This document shows positions 1 to 9,236 of a stretch of 64,000 nucleotides of DNA, one piece after another. Every line of letters starts with the position of its first letter. Positions within the stretch are counted from its first letter, which is position 1. This DNA is from Cyanobium sp. M30B3 (lineage in GTDB: Bacteria; Cyanobacteriota; Cyanobacteriia; PCC-6307; Cyanobiaceae), in assembly GCA_018399015.1 (NCBI GenBank), contig CP073761.1, forward strand, positions 1,302,001 to 1,366,000, in the 5' to 3' direction. The position numbers and the translations under genes are program-made. The notes beneath the pieces are model-generated. The model had not been told where the DNA came from. It did no database searches and was given only the letters and a program-made list of their open reading frames with translations.

Positions 1-317
1 GGCCGGAACAGATCACGGCCCTGATCAACCAGAACCCCCGCATCAGCCAGCAGTTCGGCCTCTGGAGCCGCTCCGGCTCGGAGGTGATCCAGGGCAATCT
101 GCTGGTGTTGCCGGTGGGGGATGCCCTGCTCTATGTGGAACCCGTCTACCTCAAGGCGCGCAAGGGGGGGCTGCCCACGCTCACCCGGGTGGTGGTGAGT
201 GACGGCACGCGCATTGCCATGGAAGCCAGCCTCAACGAGGCGATTGAAGCCCTGCTGGATCCCCGGCGCTCAGAGGTGGCCAGCGACATCCCCGGCCAGC
301 TGCAGCTGGATCCCTAG
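1..317 (+). CDS. UPF0182 family membrane protein, C-terminal end only
   Basis: Only the last ~104 codons lie in the window, read in the frame beginning at base 3 and ending at a TAG. The segment LYVEPVYLKARKGGLPTL is the conserved C-terminal stretch of UPF0182 proteins, which are large membrane proteins (~900 residues) with several N-terminal membrane spans and a long soluble region of unknown function. The family is widespread in cyanobacteria and actinobacteria. The GTG at 84 is internal and should not be taken as the start; the true start is upstream of the window. Confidence 0.85.
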   Translation, partial: PEQITALINQNPRISQQFGLWSRSGSEVIQGNLLVLPVGDALLYVEPVYLKARKGGLPTLTRVVVSDGTRIAMEASLNEAIEALLDPRRSEVASDIPGQLQLDP

Positions 318-399
318 AACCGCCGGTCGATTCAGCAGAACCGCCGGTTGGTTCAGCACTCGATTCAGCACTCATGGATCACTGAAACATGGATCAGTG

Positions 400-424
400 A
401 AAAAGGGGGCCCGATGGGGCCCCC
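400..424 (-). terminator. Intrinsic terminator of fbaA
   Basis: Read on the minus strand, an 8-bp all-GC stem (GGGGGCCC / GGGCCCCC) with a 4-nt loop is followed directly by TTTTT. It lies 25 bp past the aldolase stop codon, the right place and orientation to end that transcript. Confidence 0.85.
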
Positions 425-449
425 GGTGCCAGGCGTTTGATCCGATGGA

Positions 450-1523
450 TCAGGCAGCCACGGCGGTCTTGGGGTCGAGTTCGCCCTTGGCGTACAGACC
501 GGCGTAGTAGTTGATGTCGCGCTGCTTGATCTTGCTGGCGTTGCCGGCGCACCAGAACTGCTGGTAACGATCCAGGCACACCTGCTTCATGTAGGCCCGG
601 GCGGGCTTGTTGAAGTGGCGGGGATCGAAGTTGGCGGGATCCTTGGCGGCGGCTTCGCGCACGGCGGCGGTGAAGGCCAGGCGGTTGTCGGTGTCGATGT
701 TCACCTTGCGCACGCCGTTGCGGATGCCCTCCTGGATTTCTTCCACGGGCACGCCGTAGGTCTCGGGGATGGCACCGCCGTACTTGTTGATCATGTCCAG
801 CCACTCCTGGGGCACCGAGGAGGAGCCGTGCATCACCAGGTGGGTGTTGGGGATGGCTTTGTGGATCTCGGCGATGCGGCTGATGGCCAGCACTTCACCG
901 GTGGGCTTGCGGGTGAACTTGTAGGCGCCGTGGCTGGTGCCGATGGCGATCGCCAGGGCGTCCACCTTGGTCTTGGCCACGAAGTCGGCGGCCTCGGCGG
1001 GGTCGGTGAGCAGCTGGCTGTGGTCGAGCTTGCCCTCGAAGCCGTGGCCGTCCTCGGCCTCACCCATGCCGGTCTCCAGGGAGCCCAGGCAGCCCAGTTC
1101 GCCCTCCACGCTCACGCCGATGGCGTGGGCCACATCCACCACTTCCTTGGTGACAGCCACGTTGTACTCGTAGCTGGCGGGGCTCTTGGCGTCGGCCATC
1201 AGGGAGCCGTCCATCATCACCGAGGTGAAGCCGTTGGCGGCGGCGCCGAAGCAGGTGGCGGGGCTGTTGCCGTGGTCCTGGTGCATCACCACCGGGATGT
1301 CCGGATAGGTTTCCACGGCGGCCAGGATCAGGTGGCGCAGGAAGTTCTCACCGGCGTACTGGCGGGCGCCGCGGGAGGCCTGCAGGATCACCGGAGAATC
1401 GGTCTCGTAGGCCGCCTCCATGATCGATTGCACCTGCTCCAGATTGTTCACGTTGAAGGCAGGGATGCCATAGCCGTTCTCTGCGGCATGGTCGAGCAGC
1501 AGCCGGAGGGGAACGAGCGCCAT
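450..1523 (-). CDS. fbaA: Fructose-bisphosphate aldolase, class II (Calvin-cycle type)
   Basis: This 357-residue protein is a zinc-dependent class II aldolase that interconverts fructose-1,6-bisphosphate (or sedoheptulose-1,7-bisphosphate) with triose phosphates in the Calvin cycle and glycolysis. The zinc and substrate motifs are visible: MHQDHGNS near residue 90, GTSHGAYKF near 200 and MHGSSSVP near 235. Length and the extended C-terminal half fit the photosynthetic Calvin-cycle subtype. The ATG at 1523 has AGAGAGG upstream. A possible -10 (TAGACT) lies near 1570. It is monocistronic, closed by the terminator at 400-424. Confidence 0.97.
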   Translation of the reverse strand: MALVPLRLLLDHAAENGYGIPAFNVNNLEQVQSIMEAAYETDSPVILQASRGARQYAGENFLRHLILAAVETYPDIPVVMHQDHGNSPATCFGAAANGFTSVMMDGSLMADAKSPASYEYNVAVTKEVVDVAHAIGVSVEGELGCLGSLETGMGEAEDGHGFEGKLDHSQLLTDPAEAADFVAKTKVDALAIAIGTSHGAYKFTRKPTGEVLAISRIAEIHKAIPNTHLVMHGSSSVPQEWLDMINKYGGAIPETYGVPVEEIQEGIRNGVRKVNIDTDNRLAFTAAVREAAAKDPANFDPRHFNKPARAYMKQVCLDRYQQFWCAGNASKIKQRDINYYAGLYAKGELDPKTAVAA

Positions 1524-1632
1524 GGGTAAGAACCTCTCTGTTCAGAAGGTTGGACTGGCGGCGAGTCTAGGTGATGCCCTCCGGATCTCAGGCAGGCCAG
1601 CGGGGCCGGCCGGCGATTAAAAATCCCGCGGT

Positions 1633-1663
1633 AAAACCCCGCGGCAGAGGGCCTGCCGCGGGG
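1633..1663 (-). terminator. Intrinsic terminator after the 37-residue ORF
   Basis: A perfect 11-bp stem (CCCCGCGGCAG with its complement) and a 5-nt loop is followed on the minus strand by TTTT. It lies about 60 bp beyond the stop of the small gene at 1725-1838 and supports that gene being transcribed. Confidence 0.75.
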
Positions 1664-1724
1664 CGCACTGCATCGGCACAGATCACCTGGCCGGATCCGT
1701 TCGTGGCCTGGGCCGGGGATGGCC

Positions 1725-1838
1725 TCAGTCGATCAGCCGCTGCTTGCGCAGCGATTGAACGGTGTAGCCGTTCTGCTTGGCGGCACGGCGGGCCTGTTCG
1801 GCCTGGCGGGCCAGCTGTCTGGCGGTGGTGGTGGACAT
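1725..1838 (-). CDS. Small basic protein, 37 residues, unknown function
   Basis: The ORF starts at ATG 1838 with a strong GGAGG ribosome-binding site 8 nt upstream and encodes a short, Arg/Gln/Ala-rich, mostly helical protein (starts MSTTTARQLARQAEQARRAA, ends LRKQRLID). An in-frame upstream ATG at 1913 would give 62 residues but has no ribosome-binding site. A convincing terminator follows at 1633-1663, so this is probably a real single-gene unit. I recognise no family. Confidence 0.6.
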   Translation of the reverse strand: MSTTTARQLARQAEQARRAAKQNGYTVQSLRKQRLID

Positions 1839-2083
1839 GGAAGGGCCTCCGAGGATGACCCGGCCGGCTGGCGCGGGTGGGTGGATGGCGCGTTGCTTCG
1901 GGTTGGCCGGCACGATCCGCCAGCTCCTACTTCCGCCACGCGGGCCGCAGCCCCGTGGTCAACGGGAGTAAACCGTAGCGGTTGCTACCAATAAAAGTGG
2001 TGAGCCCTGATACCGGAAAGCCGAATCCTGGTCAACACATCTGCGGCGCCGGACCCGGCGCGCTCCACGGCGTTCCAGCCAGC

Positions 2084-3163
2084 TCACGCCAATGGCGCCC
2101 ACCCGCGGGCCTGGTCGCAGCAGCGCTGGCTGGCCACCCCCTCCGTCAGGCCCGGCACCATCGGCCGCTGCTCGCGGATCGCCTGGCTCCACCAGCTGTG
2201 CAGCCGCTCCACCGGGGCGATGCGGCCGTCCTCCCAGCTGCGGGGGAAGGCCCAGCGGGGATCGGGTTCCTGGCGGCGCAGGGGCTCGCCGTTGCGCGAC
2301 AGCCAGAGGTTGAAGCCATGCACATAGTCGGCCTGGTTGTCGGATCCCAGCACCGCCGTGCCGTCGCGGCCGTAGATCTCCAGCCAGCAGCCCCGTCCGC
2401 GCCGGGTCACCGAGGCCAGGTTCACCTGGGCCGGCACCGGTCGGCCGCCGCCGGCTTCCAGCTCCAGCTGCACCAGGGCGATGTCCTCCGCGTCCACCGC
2501 CGCCAGGCCCGTGCCGTTCGGCAGGGGGCGCTCGCCGATGGCCGTGGTCAGCTGGGCGTTCAGCCGGCGGGTGGGTCCCACCAGCCAGTGGAGCAGGTCG
2601 AAGGCGTGGGTGCCCAGGGCCCCGAGCACACCGCCGCCTGAGGCCGCTTCGGAGTACCAGCTCCAGGGGCGGCTGGGGTCGGCCCGGCTGCCCATCAGCC
2701 AGTCGAGCTTCACCAGCACCAGCTCGCCGAGCTGGCCCTCCGCCAGCAGCTGCTGCAACTGCTGGAACAGGGGCACCGCTCGATATTCGAAGTCCACCGC
2801 CACGCACAGCCGCCGCTGCAGGGCCAGTCGTTGCAGGCTCTCGACCTGGCCGGCGTTCAGGGCCACCGGTTTTTCCAGCAGCAGGTGCTTGCCGGCCTGC
2901 AGGGCCCGCTGGGCCAGCTCAAGGCGGGGCGCCGGCGGGGTGGCGATCACCACGGCCTCCACGCGGGAATCGGCCAGCAGCTCGTCAAAATCGCAGCTGC
3001 CGGGCAGGCCGCTCTGCTGGCAGGCCCGCTCCAGCCGCTCCTGGCGGGGATGCCAGAGGGCTACCGGTTCAGCGGTGGCGCAGGCGCGCAGGGCTGGCAG
3101 GTGCACGGCCTCGCCGAAGCCGAGGCCGGCGATGGCCACGCCCACCGGGCGGCTGTGGGTCAT
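2084..3163 (-). CDS. Gfo/Idh/MocA family oxidoreductase
   Basis: This 359-residue NAD(P)-dependent sugar or cyclitol dehydrogenase-like protein begins with a Rossmann motif (VAIAGLGFGEAVHLPAL, residues ~8-24) and has the family signature EKPVALN near residue 97. The C-terminal half is the usual alpha/beta dimerisation and substrate domain. Substrate is not predictable. It starts 18 bp downstream of the minus-strand secreted-protein gene at 3181-3660, so the two may be co-transcribed. Confidence 0.88.
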   Translation of the reverse strand: MTHSRPVGVAIAGLGFGEAVHLPALRACATAEPVALWHPRQERLERACQQSGLPGSCDFDELLADSRVEAVVIATPPAPRLELAQRALQAGKHLLLEKPVALNAGQVESLQRLALQRRLCVAVDFEYRAVPLFQQLQQLLAEGQLGELVLVKLDWLMGSRADPSRPWSWYSEAASGGGVLGALGTHAFDLLHWLVGPTRRLNAQLTTAIGERPLPNGTGLAAVDAEDIALVQLELEAGGGRPVPAQVNLASVTRRGRGCWLEIYGRDGTAVLGSDNQADYVHGFNLWLSRNGEPLRRQEPDPRWAFPRSWEDGRIAPVERLHSWWSQAIREQRPMVPGLTEGVASQRCCDQARGWAPLA

Positions 3164-3180
3164 GGAGCAGGGGGCAGGAT

Positions 3181-3660
3181 TCAGCCAGCCTGCACCATGC
3201 CTGCCGCCGCCTCGCAGCTCTCGCGGATCACGGCCATCACCAGCTCGTCATTGCCCGGGGCGCTCCAGCTGGCCCCGAAGCGGGGCAGGCCGTTCACGGA
3301 GGTGTCGCGGTAGAGGCGCTGGGTGCAATCGATCTCCATCACATAGAGATCACCCAGCCGGGGTCTGTCACCGTCCTCGCCCTCCCCGCCGGCCGGCTGG
3401 AAGCGGCTGAGCACGCTCAGCTGGCCAGTGCGGCTGGGCCGCAGGCTGCCCCGGTCCCACCATTGGCGCCCCTCGGGGCTGGCCGGCACCTCATGCCAGT
3501 CCACCGGGCCGGCCAGGGCGGGCGGTGCAGCGGCCAGCCCCAGGAGCAGGGCTCCAGCCAGGCAGCAGGCCAGCAACCGCCAAGACCTGCCCAGCCGCCA
3601 AGACCTGCCCAGCCGGCAAAGCCGTGGAAACAGGTGCCCGTTGTCGCTCGGGGTGATCAC
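3181..3660 (-). CDS. Secreted protein of unknown function, signal peptide
   Basis: Starting at GTG 3660 gives 159 residues: a basic N-terminus with a duplicated RLGRSW motif, a hydrophobic core (LACCLAGALLLGLAAAPP) and an ALAG cleavage site near residue 50, then a mature domain of about 110 residues with two cysteines (DCTQ and ESCEA). The in-frame reading extends further upstream into accD, which is not credible. This looks like a small periplasmic or lumenal protein of the picocyanobacterial 'conserved hypothetical' class; no function is assigned. The signal region carries an exact 18-bp tandem duplication. Confidence 0.7.
   Translation of the reverse strand: MITPSDNGHLFPRLCRLGRSWRLGRSWRLLACCLAGALLLGLAAAPPALAGPVDWHEVPASPEGRQWWDRGSLRPSRTGQLSVLSRFQPAGGEGEDGDRPRLGDLYVMEIDCTQRLYRDTSVNGLPRFGASWSAPGNDELVMAVIRESCEAAAGMVQAG
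3577..3612. repeat. Two-copy 18-bp tandem duplication in a signal peptide
   Basis: Two identical adjacent 18-bp units (3577-3594 and 3595-3612) keep the frame and add six residues (the second RLGRSW) to the basic N-region of the signal peptide of the gene at 3181-3660. Confidence 0.9.
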
Positions 3661-3691
3661 GGTGTGGATATGGGGGTTAGGGCGGGGGGAG

Positions 3692-4567
3692 TCAGGCGGG
3701 CACGGCCTGATGGCAGCCGTGCAGCTGCAGCACGGTGGCCAGGGTGGCCTTGAGCTCGGTGCGATCCACGATGGCGTCCACAAAGCCGTGGTCGCGCAGG
3801 TATTCGGCGGTCTGGAAGCCGTCGGGCAGCTTCTCGCGCAGGGTCTGCTCGATCACCCGCCGGCCAGCGAAGCCGATCAGGGCCTTGGGTTCGGCCAGGA
3901 TCAGGTCGCCCAGCATGGCGAAGCTGGCGGTGACCCCGCCGGTGGTGGGGTGGGTGAGCAGGGGCAGATAGAGCAACTCGGCCTGCCGGTGCCGCTCCAG
4001 GGCGCCGGAGATCTTGGCCATCTGCATCAGGCTGAGCATCCCCTCCTGCATCCGGGCCCCCCCCGATGCACACACGATCAGCACGGGCAGGCGGCGGGCC
4101 GTTGCGGTCTCGATCAGGCGGGTGAGCTTCTCGCCCACCACCGAGCCCATCGAACCGCCCATGAAGCGGAAGTCCATCACCCCCAGGGCCAGGGGGATGC
4201 CGCTGCTGCGGCACAGGCCGGTGACCACCGCGTCGCGCAGGCCGGTGCTGCTCTGGCTGTCGCGGATGCGGTCGGCGTAGCTGCGCCGGTCCTTGAAGGC
4301 CAGGGGGTCGGTGGGGCTGAGATCCTCGTCGAGGGGCTCAAAGCTGTAGGCATCGGCGATCAGGCGGATGCGCTCCTCGCTGTCGATGCGGTGGTGATAG
4401 CCGCAGCCCTTGCACACACTGGCATTGGCCACCAGGTCCTTGCGATACACCACCAGGCCGCATTCGGGGCATTTGCTCCACAGGCCGTCCCCCTCTTCCG
4501 GTTCCTGGGGGTTGCGCACGGTGGGTGCGGTCTTGCGGCGGTCGGCGAACCAGTCGAACAGCGACAT
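3692..4567 (-). CDS. accD: Acetyl-CoA carboxylase carboxyltransferase beta subunit
   Basis: AccD forms the carboxyltransferase of the four-part bacterial acetyl-CoA carboxylase with AccA and makes malonyl-CoA for fatty acids. The 291-residue protein begins [12 protein letters not shown]. It has the four-cysteine zinc ribbon (CPECG and CKGCG, residues ~33-55) and the carboxyltransferase core with [13 protein letters not shown] and SGGARMQEG. An upstream in-frame ATG at 4594 adds nine atypical residues; the family start is the ATG at 4567. It lies between the secreted-protein gene and the prepilin peptidase gene, all on the minus strand. Confidence 0.97.
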   Translation of the reverse strand: MSLFDWFADRRKTAPTVRNPQEPEEGDGLWSKCPECGLVVYRKDLVANASVCKGCGYHHRIDSEERIRLIADAYSFEPLDEDLSPTDPLAFKDRRSYADRIRDSQSSTGLRDAVVTGLCRSSGIPLALGVMDFRFMGGSMGSVVGEKLTRLIETATARRLPVLIVCASGGARMQEGMLSLMQMAKISGALERHRQAELLYLPLLTHPTTGGVTASFAMLGDLILAEPKALIGFAGRRVIEQTLREKLPDGFQTAEYLRDHGFVDAIVDRTELKATLATVLQLHGCHQAVPA

Positions 4568-4636
4568 GGACAGGAACCCGGCAGGTGGCGCCATCCCATT
4601 AAAGGCCGCCAGGCCCAGGCCCCCACCAGGCCCGGC

Positions 4637-5464
4637 TCAGACCCGCCCCAGCCCCAGGCCCAGGCGCTCCAGCCAGAAGGCGTTGCCGAGCAGCCACACG
4701 GCGGCGCCGCCGGCGGTGAGGAAGGGCCCGAAGGGAAACGGCTGGTGACGGCCCAGGCGGCCCGTGATGCGGCCGAGCAGACCGACCACCGCCCCGGCGA
4801 ACACCGCCAGAATCACGGTGAGGCCCAGGCCGGTGAGGCCCAGCCAGGCGCCGAGCAGGGCCGCCAGTTTGGCGTCCCCCAGGCCGAGGGCGGGCCGGCC
4901 GAGCAGCCGTTCCGCCAGGGCACTCACCGCCTCGAAGCCGAGCAGGCCGGCGGCGGCCGCCAGCAGGTGGTGCAGCAGCAGCAGCCGGCCGGGCTCGAGG
5001 CCCTGGCCCAGACCGATCACGGCGGTGCAGGCCAGCCCCAGCAGCAACCCCCAGCGGCAGAGGGGCTCGGGCAGCCAGAGCTGGTCGAGGTCGATCAGGG
5101 TGAGGGGGATCAGCCAGCTGAGCAACAGCCAGCCCGCCAGCAGCAGCAGCAGGGGCTGGGGATCGCTGCCCATCGCCGTGGGCCTGGCCAGGCTGTTGGC
5201 CACCCACAGGCCGGCGGTGAGCAGTTCCACCAGGGGGTAGCGCCCGGCGATCGAGCCCTGGCAGTGGCGGCAGCGACCGGCCTGCAGCAGCCAGCTCAGC
5301 ACCGGCAGGTTCTCAAACCAGCGCAGGGCGCTGCCGCAGCGGGGGCAGTGGCTGCCCGGAAACACCAGGGATTCCTGGCGGGGCAGGCGCCACACCACCA
5401 CATTCAGAAAGCTGCCGACACAGGCTCCGAACAGGGCGGCGAGAAGGGGGGGGCTGGTGGGCAT
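4637..5464 (-). CDS. pilD: Type IV prepilin peptidase (A24 family)
   Basis: This 275-residue inner-membrane aspartyl protease cleaves and N-methylates type IV pilin leader peptides. It starts with a membrane span containing GSFLNVVVWRLPR, followed by the cytoplasmic zinc-type loop with two CxxC pairs (CPRCGS and CRHCQGS). About six more membrane spans follow. The two catalytic aspartates are visible in LIDLDQLW and in the GxGD motif LGLGDAKL. Length and order are those of a complete bifunctional PilD. The small gene at 5488-5727 lies 23 bp upstream and may share its transcript. Confidence 0.94.
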   Translation of the reverse strand: MPTSPPLLAALFGACVGSFLNVVVWRLPRQESLVFPGSHCPRCGSALRWFENLPVLSWLLQAGRCRHCQGSIAGRYPLVELLTAGLWVANSLARPTAMGSDPQPLLLLLAGWLLLSWLIPLTLIDLDQLWLPEPLCRWGLLLGLACTAVIGLGQGLEPGRLLLLHHLLAAAAGLLGFEAVSALAERLLGRPALGLGDAKLAALLGAWLGLTGLGLTVILAVFAGAVVGLLGRITGRLGRHQPFPFGPFLTAGGAAVWLLGNAFWLERLGLGLGRV

Positions 5465-5487
5465 GGATCCAGAACCGGATGGGATGC

Positions 5488-5727
5488 TCAGCGGTTGCGG
5501 GGCATGCGCAGCCTGCCGGCAGCCCGGTTGTCGGGGCGTCCCCGCATCAGATCGATCGGCACGAACTGTTCATCGGGCAGCAGGATTGGCTGCTCGAACA
5601 CCACCCGGCCCCGCCCGCCCTGCAGCACCACGCCGATCGGTTCACCACCGCCGGGACAGCGCTCCATGTAGTGAAAGAGGGCCTGGCGGGCCTGGTGAAA
5701 CACCTGTTGGCTGTTGATGCGATCCAA
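5488..5727 (-). CDS. Small protein, 79 residues, unknown
   Basis: A compact ORF (starts MDRINSQQVFHQARQALFHY) ending in an Arg/Pro/Asn-rich tail, placed 23 bp upstream of pilD on the same strand. Composition is soluble, with no signal peptide or membrane span. Codon third positions are GC-rich like real neighbours. A competing ORF in another frame (5547-5765) is less protein-like. I do not recognise a family. Confidence 0.6.
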   Translation of the reverse strand: MDRINSQQVFHQARQALFHYMERCPGGGEPIGVVLQGGRGRVVFEQPILLPDEQFVPIDLMRGRPDNRAAGRLRMPRNR

Positions 5728-5935
5728 CCGGAGGCCGGCGGGGGGCGTGTCGAGGGCCCCCGCAATCAGGAAGGAGGGGAGGGGAGACCTGCCCCTGGCC
5801 GACTCGCGCGGCTGAACAGGGCGACTGGAGCCGCTGGACGGGTTGGTGGTGGCGGGGACGTGGGTGATGGCCTCACCAACTCCAGGTGGCTTTCAGGTTA
5901 AGCCTTGACCCATGAGTTGGTGTGGCCTGGGTGCA

Positions 5936-6838
5936 TCAACCCAGCTTGATCTTCTCCTCGATCATCCGGTGAATGATCGGCGTGAGGATCAGCTCCATGG
6001 CGAAGCCCATCTTGCCGCCGTTCACCACGATCGAGGTGGGGCTGGACATGAAGGAGTCGTGGATCATGTCAAGCAGGTAGGGGAAGTCGATTCCCCACTT
6101 CTCGCGGGCCCCCTTGCGGAAGTGGATGATCACGAAGCTCTCATCCGGCGTAGGGATGTTGCGGATCATGAACGGGTTGGAGGTGTCCACGGTGGGGACA
6201 CGCTGGAAGTTGATGTCGGTGCGGCTGAACTGGGGGCAGATGTGGTTGATGTAATCCGGCATGCGGCGCAGGATCGTGTCCACCGTGGCCTCGGCCGAGT
6301 AGCCGCGCTCGGCGTTGTCGCGGGCGATCTTCTGGATCCATTCCAGGTTGGTGATCGGCACCACGCCGATCAGCAGGTCCACCAGGCCGGCCACGTCGTA
6401 GCCGTCGCCACTCACGCCGCCGTGCAGACCCTCGTAGAAGAGCAGGTCGGTGCCGCTGGGGATCGCTTCCCAGGGGGTGAACTGGCCAGGGGCCAGGTCG
6501 GTACCCAGGCGACCGTTGTGCTCTGCGGCTTCCTCCAGGGAGTGGAGGTAATAGCGCTTCTCACCGCTGCCGGTTTCGCCGTAGGTCTTGAACAGCTCCT
6601 CGAGCTTGTCGAACAGGTTGGCCTCGGGACCGAAGTGGGAGAAGTTCTCCCCCTTGGCCAGGGCGGCGGCCATGGCCTCCTTCATCGGGCCACGCTCGTA
6701 GCGGTGGTAGCTGTCGCCCTCCACCACGGCGGGCGTGATGCCCTCGCGGGTGAAGATGTATTCGAAAGCCCGCTTGACCGTGCTGGTGCCTGCGCCGGAG
6801 GAACCGGTGACGGCAACGACCGGGTGACGCTTCGACAT
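5936..6838 (-). CDS. prk: Phosphoribulokinase
   Basis: PRK phosphorylates ribulose-5-phosphate to ribulose-1,5-bisphosphate with ATP, the step unique to the Calvin cycle. The Walker A motif GSSGAGTST is at residues 12-20, and the typical VEGDSYHRYERGPMK and YEGLHGG segments follow. This version is 300 residues, shorter than the ~330 of many cyanobacterial PRKs, and I do not see the C-terminal cysteine pair used for CP12/thioredoxin control. The gene appears monocistronic. Confidence 0.97.
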   Translation of the reverse strand: MSKRHPVVAVTGSSGAGTSTVKRAFEYIFTREGITPAVVEGDSYHRYERGPMKEAMAAALAKGENFSHFGPEANLFDKLEELFKTYGETGSGEKRYYLHSLEEAAEHNGRLGTDLAPGQFTPWEAIPSGTDLLFYEGLHGGVSGDGYDVAGLVDLLIGVVPITNLEWIQKIARDNAERGYSAEATVDTILRRMPDYINHICPQFSRTDINFQRVPTVDTSNPFMIRNIPTPDESFVIIHFRKGAREKWGIDFPYLLDMIHDSFMSSPTSIVVNGGKMGFAMELILTPIIHRMIEEKIKLG

Positions 6839-6930
6839 CGGCGCAGGGGGAGAAAAACCGGTGCTGAGTTTGGCAGGTCGCGGGACCGGACCCGGCCAGC
6901 CCGCCTTGGACCGTTACGCCCGCGCTGACC

Positions 6931-8013
6931 TCAGCCCTCCAGGGAGGCCAGCAGCCGCTCGCCCATGGCGCGGCAGCCGAGCTGGGTGCAGCCCTCGGCC
7001 ATCAGGTCGCCGGTGCGGTAGCCCGCCGCCAGCACCCGGTCGACGGCGGCCTCCAGCTCGGCGGCGGCGGCCTCCTGCTGCAGGCCGATGCGCAGCAGCA
7101 TGGCGGCGCTGAGCACCATGGCCATCGGGTTGGCCTTGTCCTGGCCGGCGATATCGGGGGCGGAGCCGTGGATCGGCTCGAACAGGCCCGGGCCGCTGGC
7201 GCCCAGGGAGGCCGAGGGCAGCATGCCGATCGAGCCGCTGAGCATGGCGGCCTCGTCGCTGAGGATGTCGCCGAACAGGTTGCTGGTGAGCAGCACGTCG
7301 AACTGGCGGGGGTTGCGCACCAGCTGCATGGCGGCGTTGTCCACGTACAGGTGGCTGAGCTCCACGCCCGGGTAGCTGGCGGCGTGCAGGGCTTCCACCC
7401 GGTCGCGCCAGAGCTGGCTCACATCGAGCACGTTGGCCTTGTCCACGCTGCAGAGCCGGCCGCTGCGCTGCTGGGCCAGGTCGAAGCCCACCTTGGCGAT
7501 CCGGTCGATCTCATCGTCGAAATAGGCCATGGTGTTGAAGGCGCGCACGCGCCCTTCCGCCTCCACGCGCCCCTTGGGGGTGCCGAAATAGACGCCGCCG
7601 GTGAGCTCCCGCACCACCAGCAGATCCACCCCCTCGATCACCTCGCGCCTGAGGGTGGAGGCGTCGATCAGGGCCGGGATGATCTTGACGGGGCGCAGGT
7701 TGGCGAACAGGCCCAGGCCGGCGCGCAGGGCCAGCAGGCCGCTCTCGGGACGCTGCTCGCGGGGCAGGGTGTCGTATTGGGGGGAGCCGATGGCGGCCAG
7801 CAGCACCGCGTCGCTGGCGCGGCAGGCCTCCAGGGTGCTGGCGGGCAGCGGTTCGCCGCTGACATCGATGGCGGCACCGCCCATCGGCTGCTCGTCGTAG
7901 CTGAGGCTGAAGCCATGGCGGCCGCTCACCGCATCCAGCAGCTGGCGTGCCACGGCCATGATCTCCGGACCGATGCCGTCTCCAGGGAGCAGGGTGATCC
8001 GGTAGCTGGTCAT
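6931..8013 (-). CDS. leuB: 3-isopropylmalate dehydrogenase
   Basis: LeuB oxidises and decarboxylates 3-isopropylmalate to 2-oxoisocaproate with NAD+ in leucine synthesis. The 360-residue protein begins [18 protein letters not shown], the standard N-terminus. It contains the NAD/Mg region with [20 protein letters not shown] and [12 protein letters not shown]. An in-frame ATG 183 bp further upstream adds a non-homologous leader and is rejected. lpxD ends 70 bp upstream on the same strand. Confidence 0.97.
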   Translation of the reverse strand: MTSYRITLLPGDGIGPEIMAVARQLLDAVSGRHGFSLSYDEQPMGGAAIDVSGEPLPASTLEACRASDAVLLAAIGSPQYDTLPREQRPESGLLALRAGLGLFANLRPVKIIPALIDASTLRREVIEGVDLLVVRELTGGVYFGTPKGRVEAEGRVRAFNTMAYFDDEIDRIAKVGFDLAQQRSGRLCSVDKANVLDVSQLWRDRVEALHAASYPGVELSHLYVDNAAMQLVRNPRQFDVLLTSNLFGDILSDEAAMLSGSIGMLPSASLGASGPGLFEPIHGSAPDIAGQDKANPMAMVLSAAMLLRIGLQQEAAAAELEAAVDRVLAAGYRTGDLMAEGCTQLGCRAMGERLLASLEG

Positions 8014-8083
8014 TGCGGCAGCCTGGGGCAGGGGAAGGGATGGCCTGGAGGCTACGCGGCAGCGCTGGTGGCGCCGTGGTGGC

Positions 8084-9142
8084 TCAGTCCTGGCCGCGCT
8101 TCTCCAGGGCCCGCAGGGCACGGGCCATCTCCGGCAGCCTGTTGAAGGCGGCGGCGCAGCGCAGCCAGAGGCGGTTGGGAATGGCCGGATAGCCACTCAC
8201 CACCTCCCCGGCGGCCACCTCGCCGTGCACGCCCGACTTGGAGGAGGCGATGGCCCGGTCGCCCATCACCGCCCGGTTGGCCAGGCCCACCTGGCCGGCG
8301 AGGATCACGCCCTTGCCGAGGCGGGCTCCGCCGGCGATGCCCACCTGGGCGGCCAGGGCGCAGCCGGCCCCGGTGCTGACGCCATGGCCGATGTGCACCA
8401 GGTTGTCGATCTTGCTGCCGGCACCGATGCGGGTTTCGCCCACCGCGGGGCGGTCGATGCAGCTGCCGCTGCCCACCTCCACGCCGGCCTCCAGCACCAC
8501 CCGGCCGGTCTGGGGCATCTTGCGCCAACCCGCCGCGGTGGGTACGAAGCCGAAGCCCTCGCCGCCGATCACCGCGTTGCTCTGCAGCACGCAGCCCTCG
8601 GCCAGCCGACTGCCGGGATGCACCACGGCCCCGGCATGCAGCACGCAGCCGGCGGCGATCTCCACGTCGTCGTAGATCACCACATGGGGGTGGAGGGTGC
8701 AGCCCGCTGCTATGCGCACCCCGGCTCCCACCACCACGTGGGCGCCCAGATGGCTCTCGGGGCTCACCTCGGCCGTGGGGTGCACGACGGCGGTGGGGTG
8801 GATGCCCGGCGGCGGCGGCGGGGTGGGGTAGAGCAGCTCAAGGGCCTCGGCAAAGCCCAGGCGCGGATCGGCGAGGGCCACCCAGGCCACCCCACGGGCC
8901 TCCAGCTGGTGGCGCAGCGCCGCGCTCTCCTCGCCGAGGGCGGGAATCAGCACGGCAGCAGCGGCGGTGCTGGCCACCGCCGCGGCCAGGGCATGACCCT
9001 CCTCCAGGAAGGCCAGGTCACCGGGGCCGGCCTGGTCGAGGGCGGCGGCGCCGCTCAGCTCAGGATCCTGGGCCGGGACATGGGCGGGGAGCGCACCGGC
9101 CTGCCCCTCACTGAGCTGGGCGAGCAGTTGGCTGAATCGCAT
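8084..9142 (-). CDS. lpxD: UDP-3-O-acylglucosamine N-acyltransferase
   Basis: LpxD adds the second 3-OH acyl chain to UDP-3-O-acyl-glucosamine in lipid A synthesis, acting as a cytoplasmic trimer. The 352-residue protein starts [16 protein letters not shown]. It has the LpxD N-terminal uridine-binding domain (to ~110), then a left-handed beta-helix of hexapeptide repeats with the conserved GGEGFGFV and HIGHGV (catalytic His region), then a C-terminal helix. An in-frame opening extends 486 bp upstream into proB but is out of family. Confidence 0.96.
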   Translation of the reverse strand: MRFSQLLAQLSEGQAGALPAHVPAQDPELSGAAALDQAGPGDLAFLEEGHALAAAVASTAAAAVLIPALGEESAALRHQLEARGVAWVALADPRLGFAEALELLYPTPPPPPGIHPTAVVHPTAEVSPESHLGAHVVVGAGVRIAAGCTLHPHVVIYDDVEIAAGCVLHAGAVVHPGSRLAEGCVLQSNAVIGGEGFGFVPTAAGWRKMPQTGRVVLEAGVEVGSGSCIDRPAVGETRIGAGSKIDNLVHIGHGVSTGAGCALAAQVGIAGGARLGKGVILAGQVGLANRAVMGDRAIASSKSGVHGEVAAGEVVSGYPAIPNRLWLRCAAAFNRLPEMARALRALEKRGQD

Positions 9143-9236
9143 CCCAGATCGGGTTCGGGGTCCACGGATCGTAGGCAGCGCGAGGGTTGCTCCAGAGCGC
9201 CCTGCCAAGGGCTGGGGTGGCGGTTCGGGGTGGCGG

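Noticed and set aside
371-399. Near-palindrome (TCACTG ... CAGTGA) as a plus-strand terminator for UPF0182
   Set aside because: On the plus strand it is followed by A's, not T's; the real terminator nearby serves fbaA on the minus strand.
7168-8145. Plus-strand frame of 325 codons opposite leuB
   Set aside because: An antisense shadow of leuB; it gives no recognisable motif and is dominated by Gly/Ala/His/Val.
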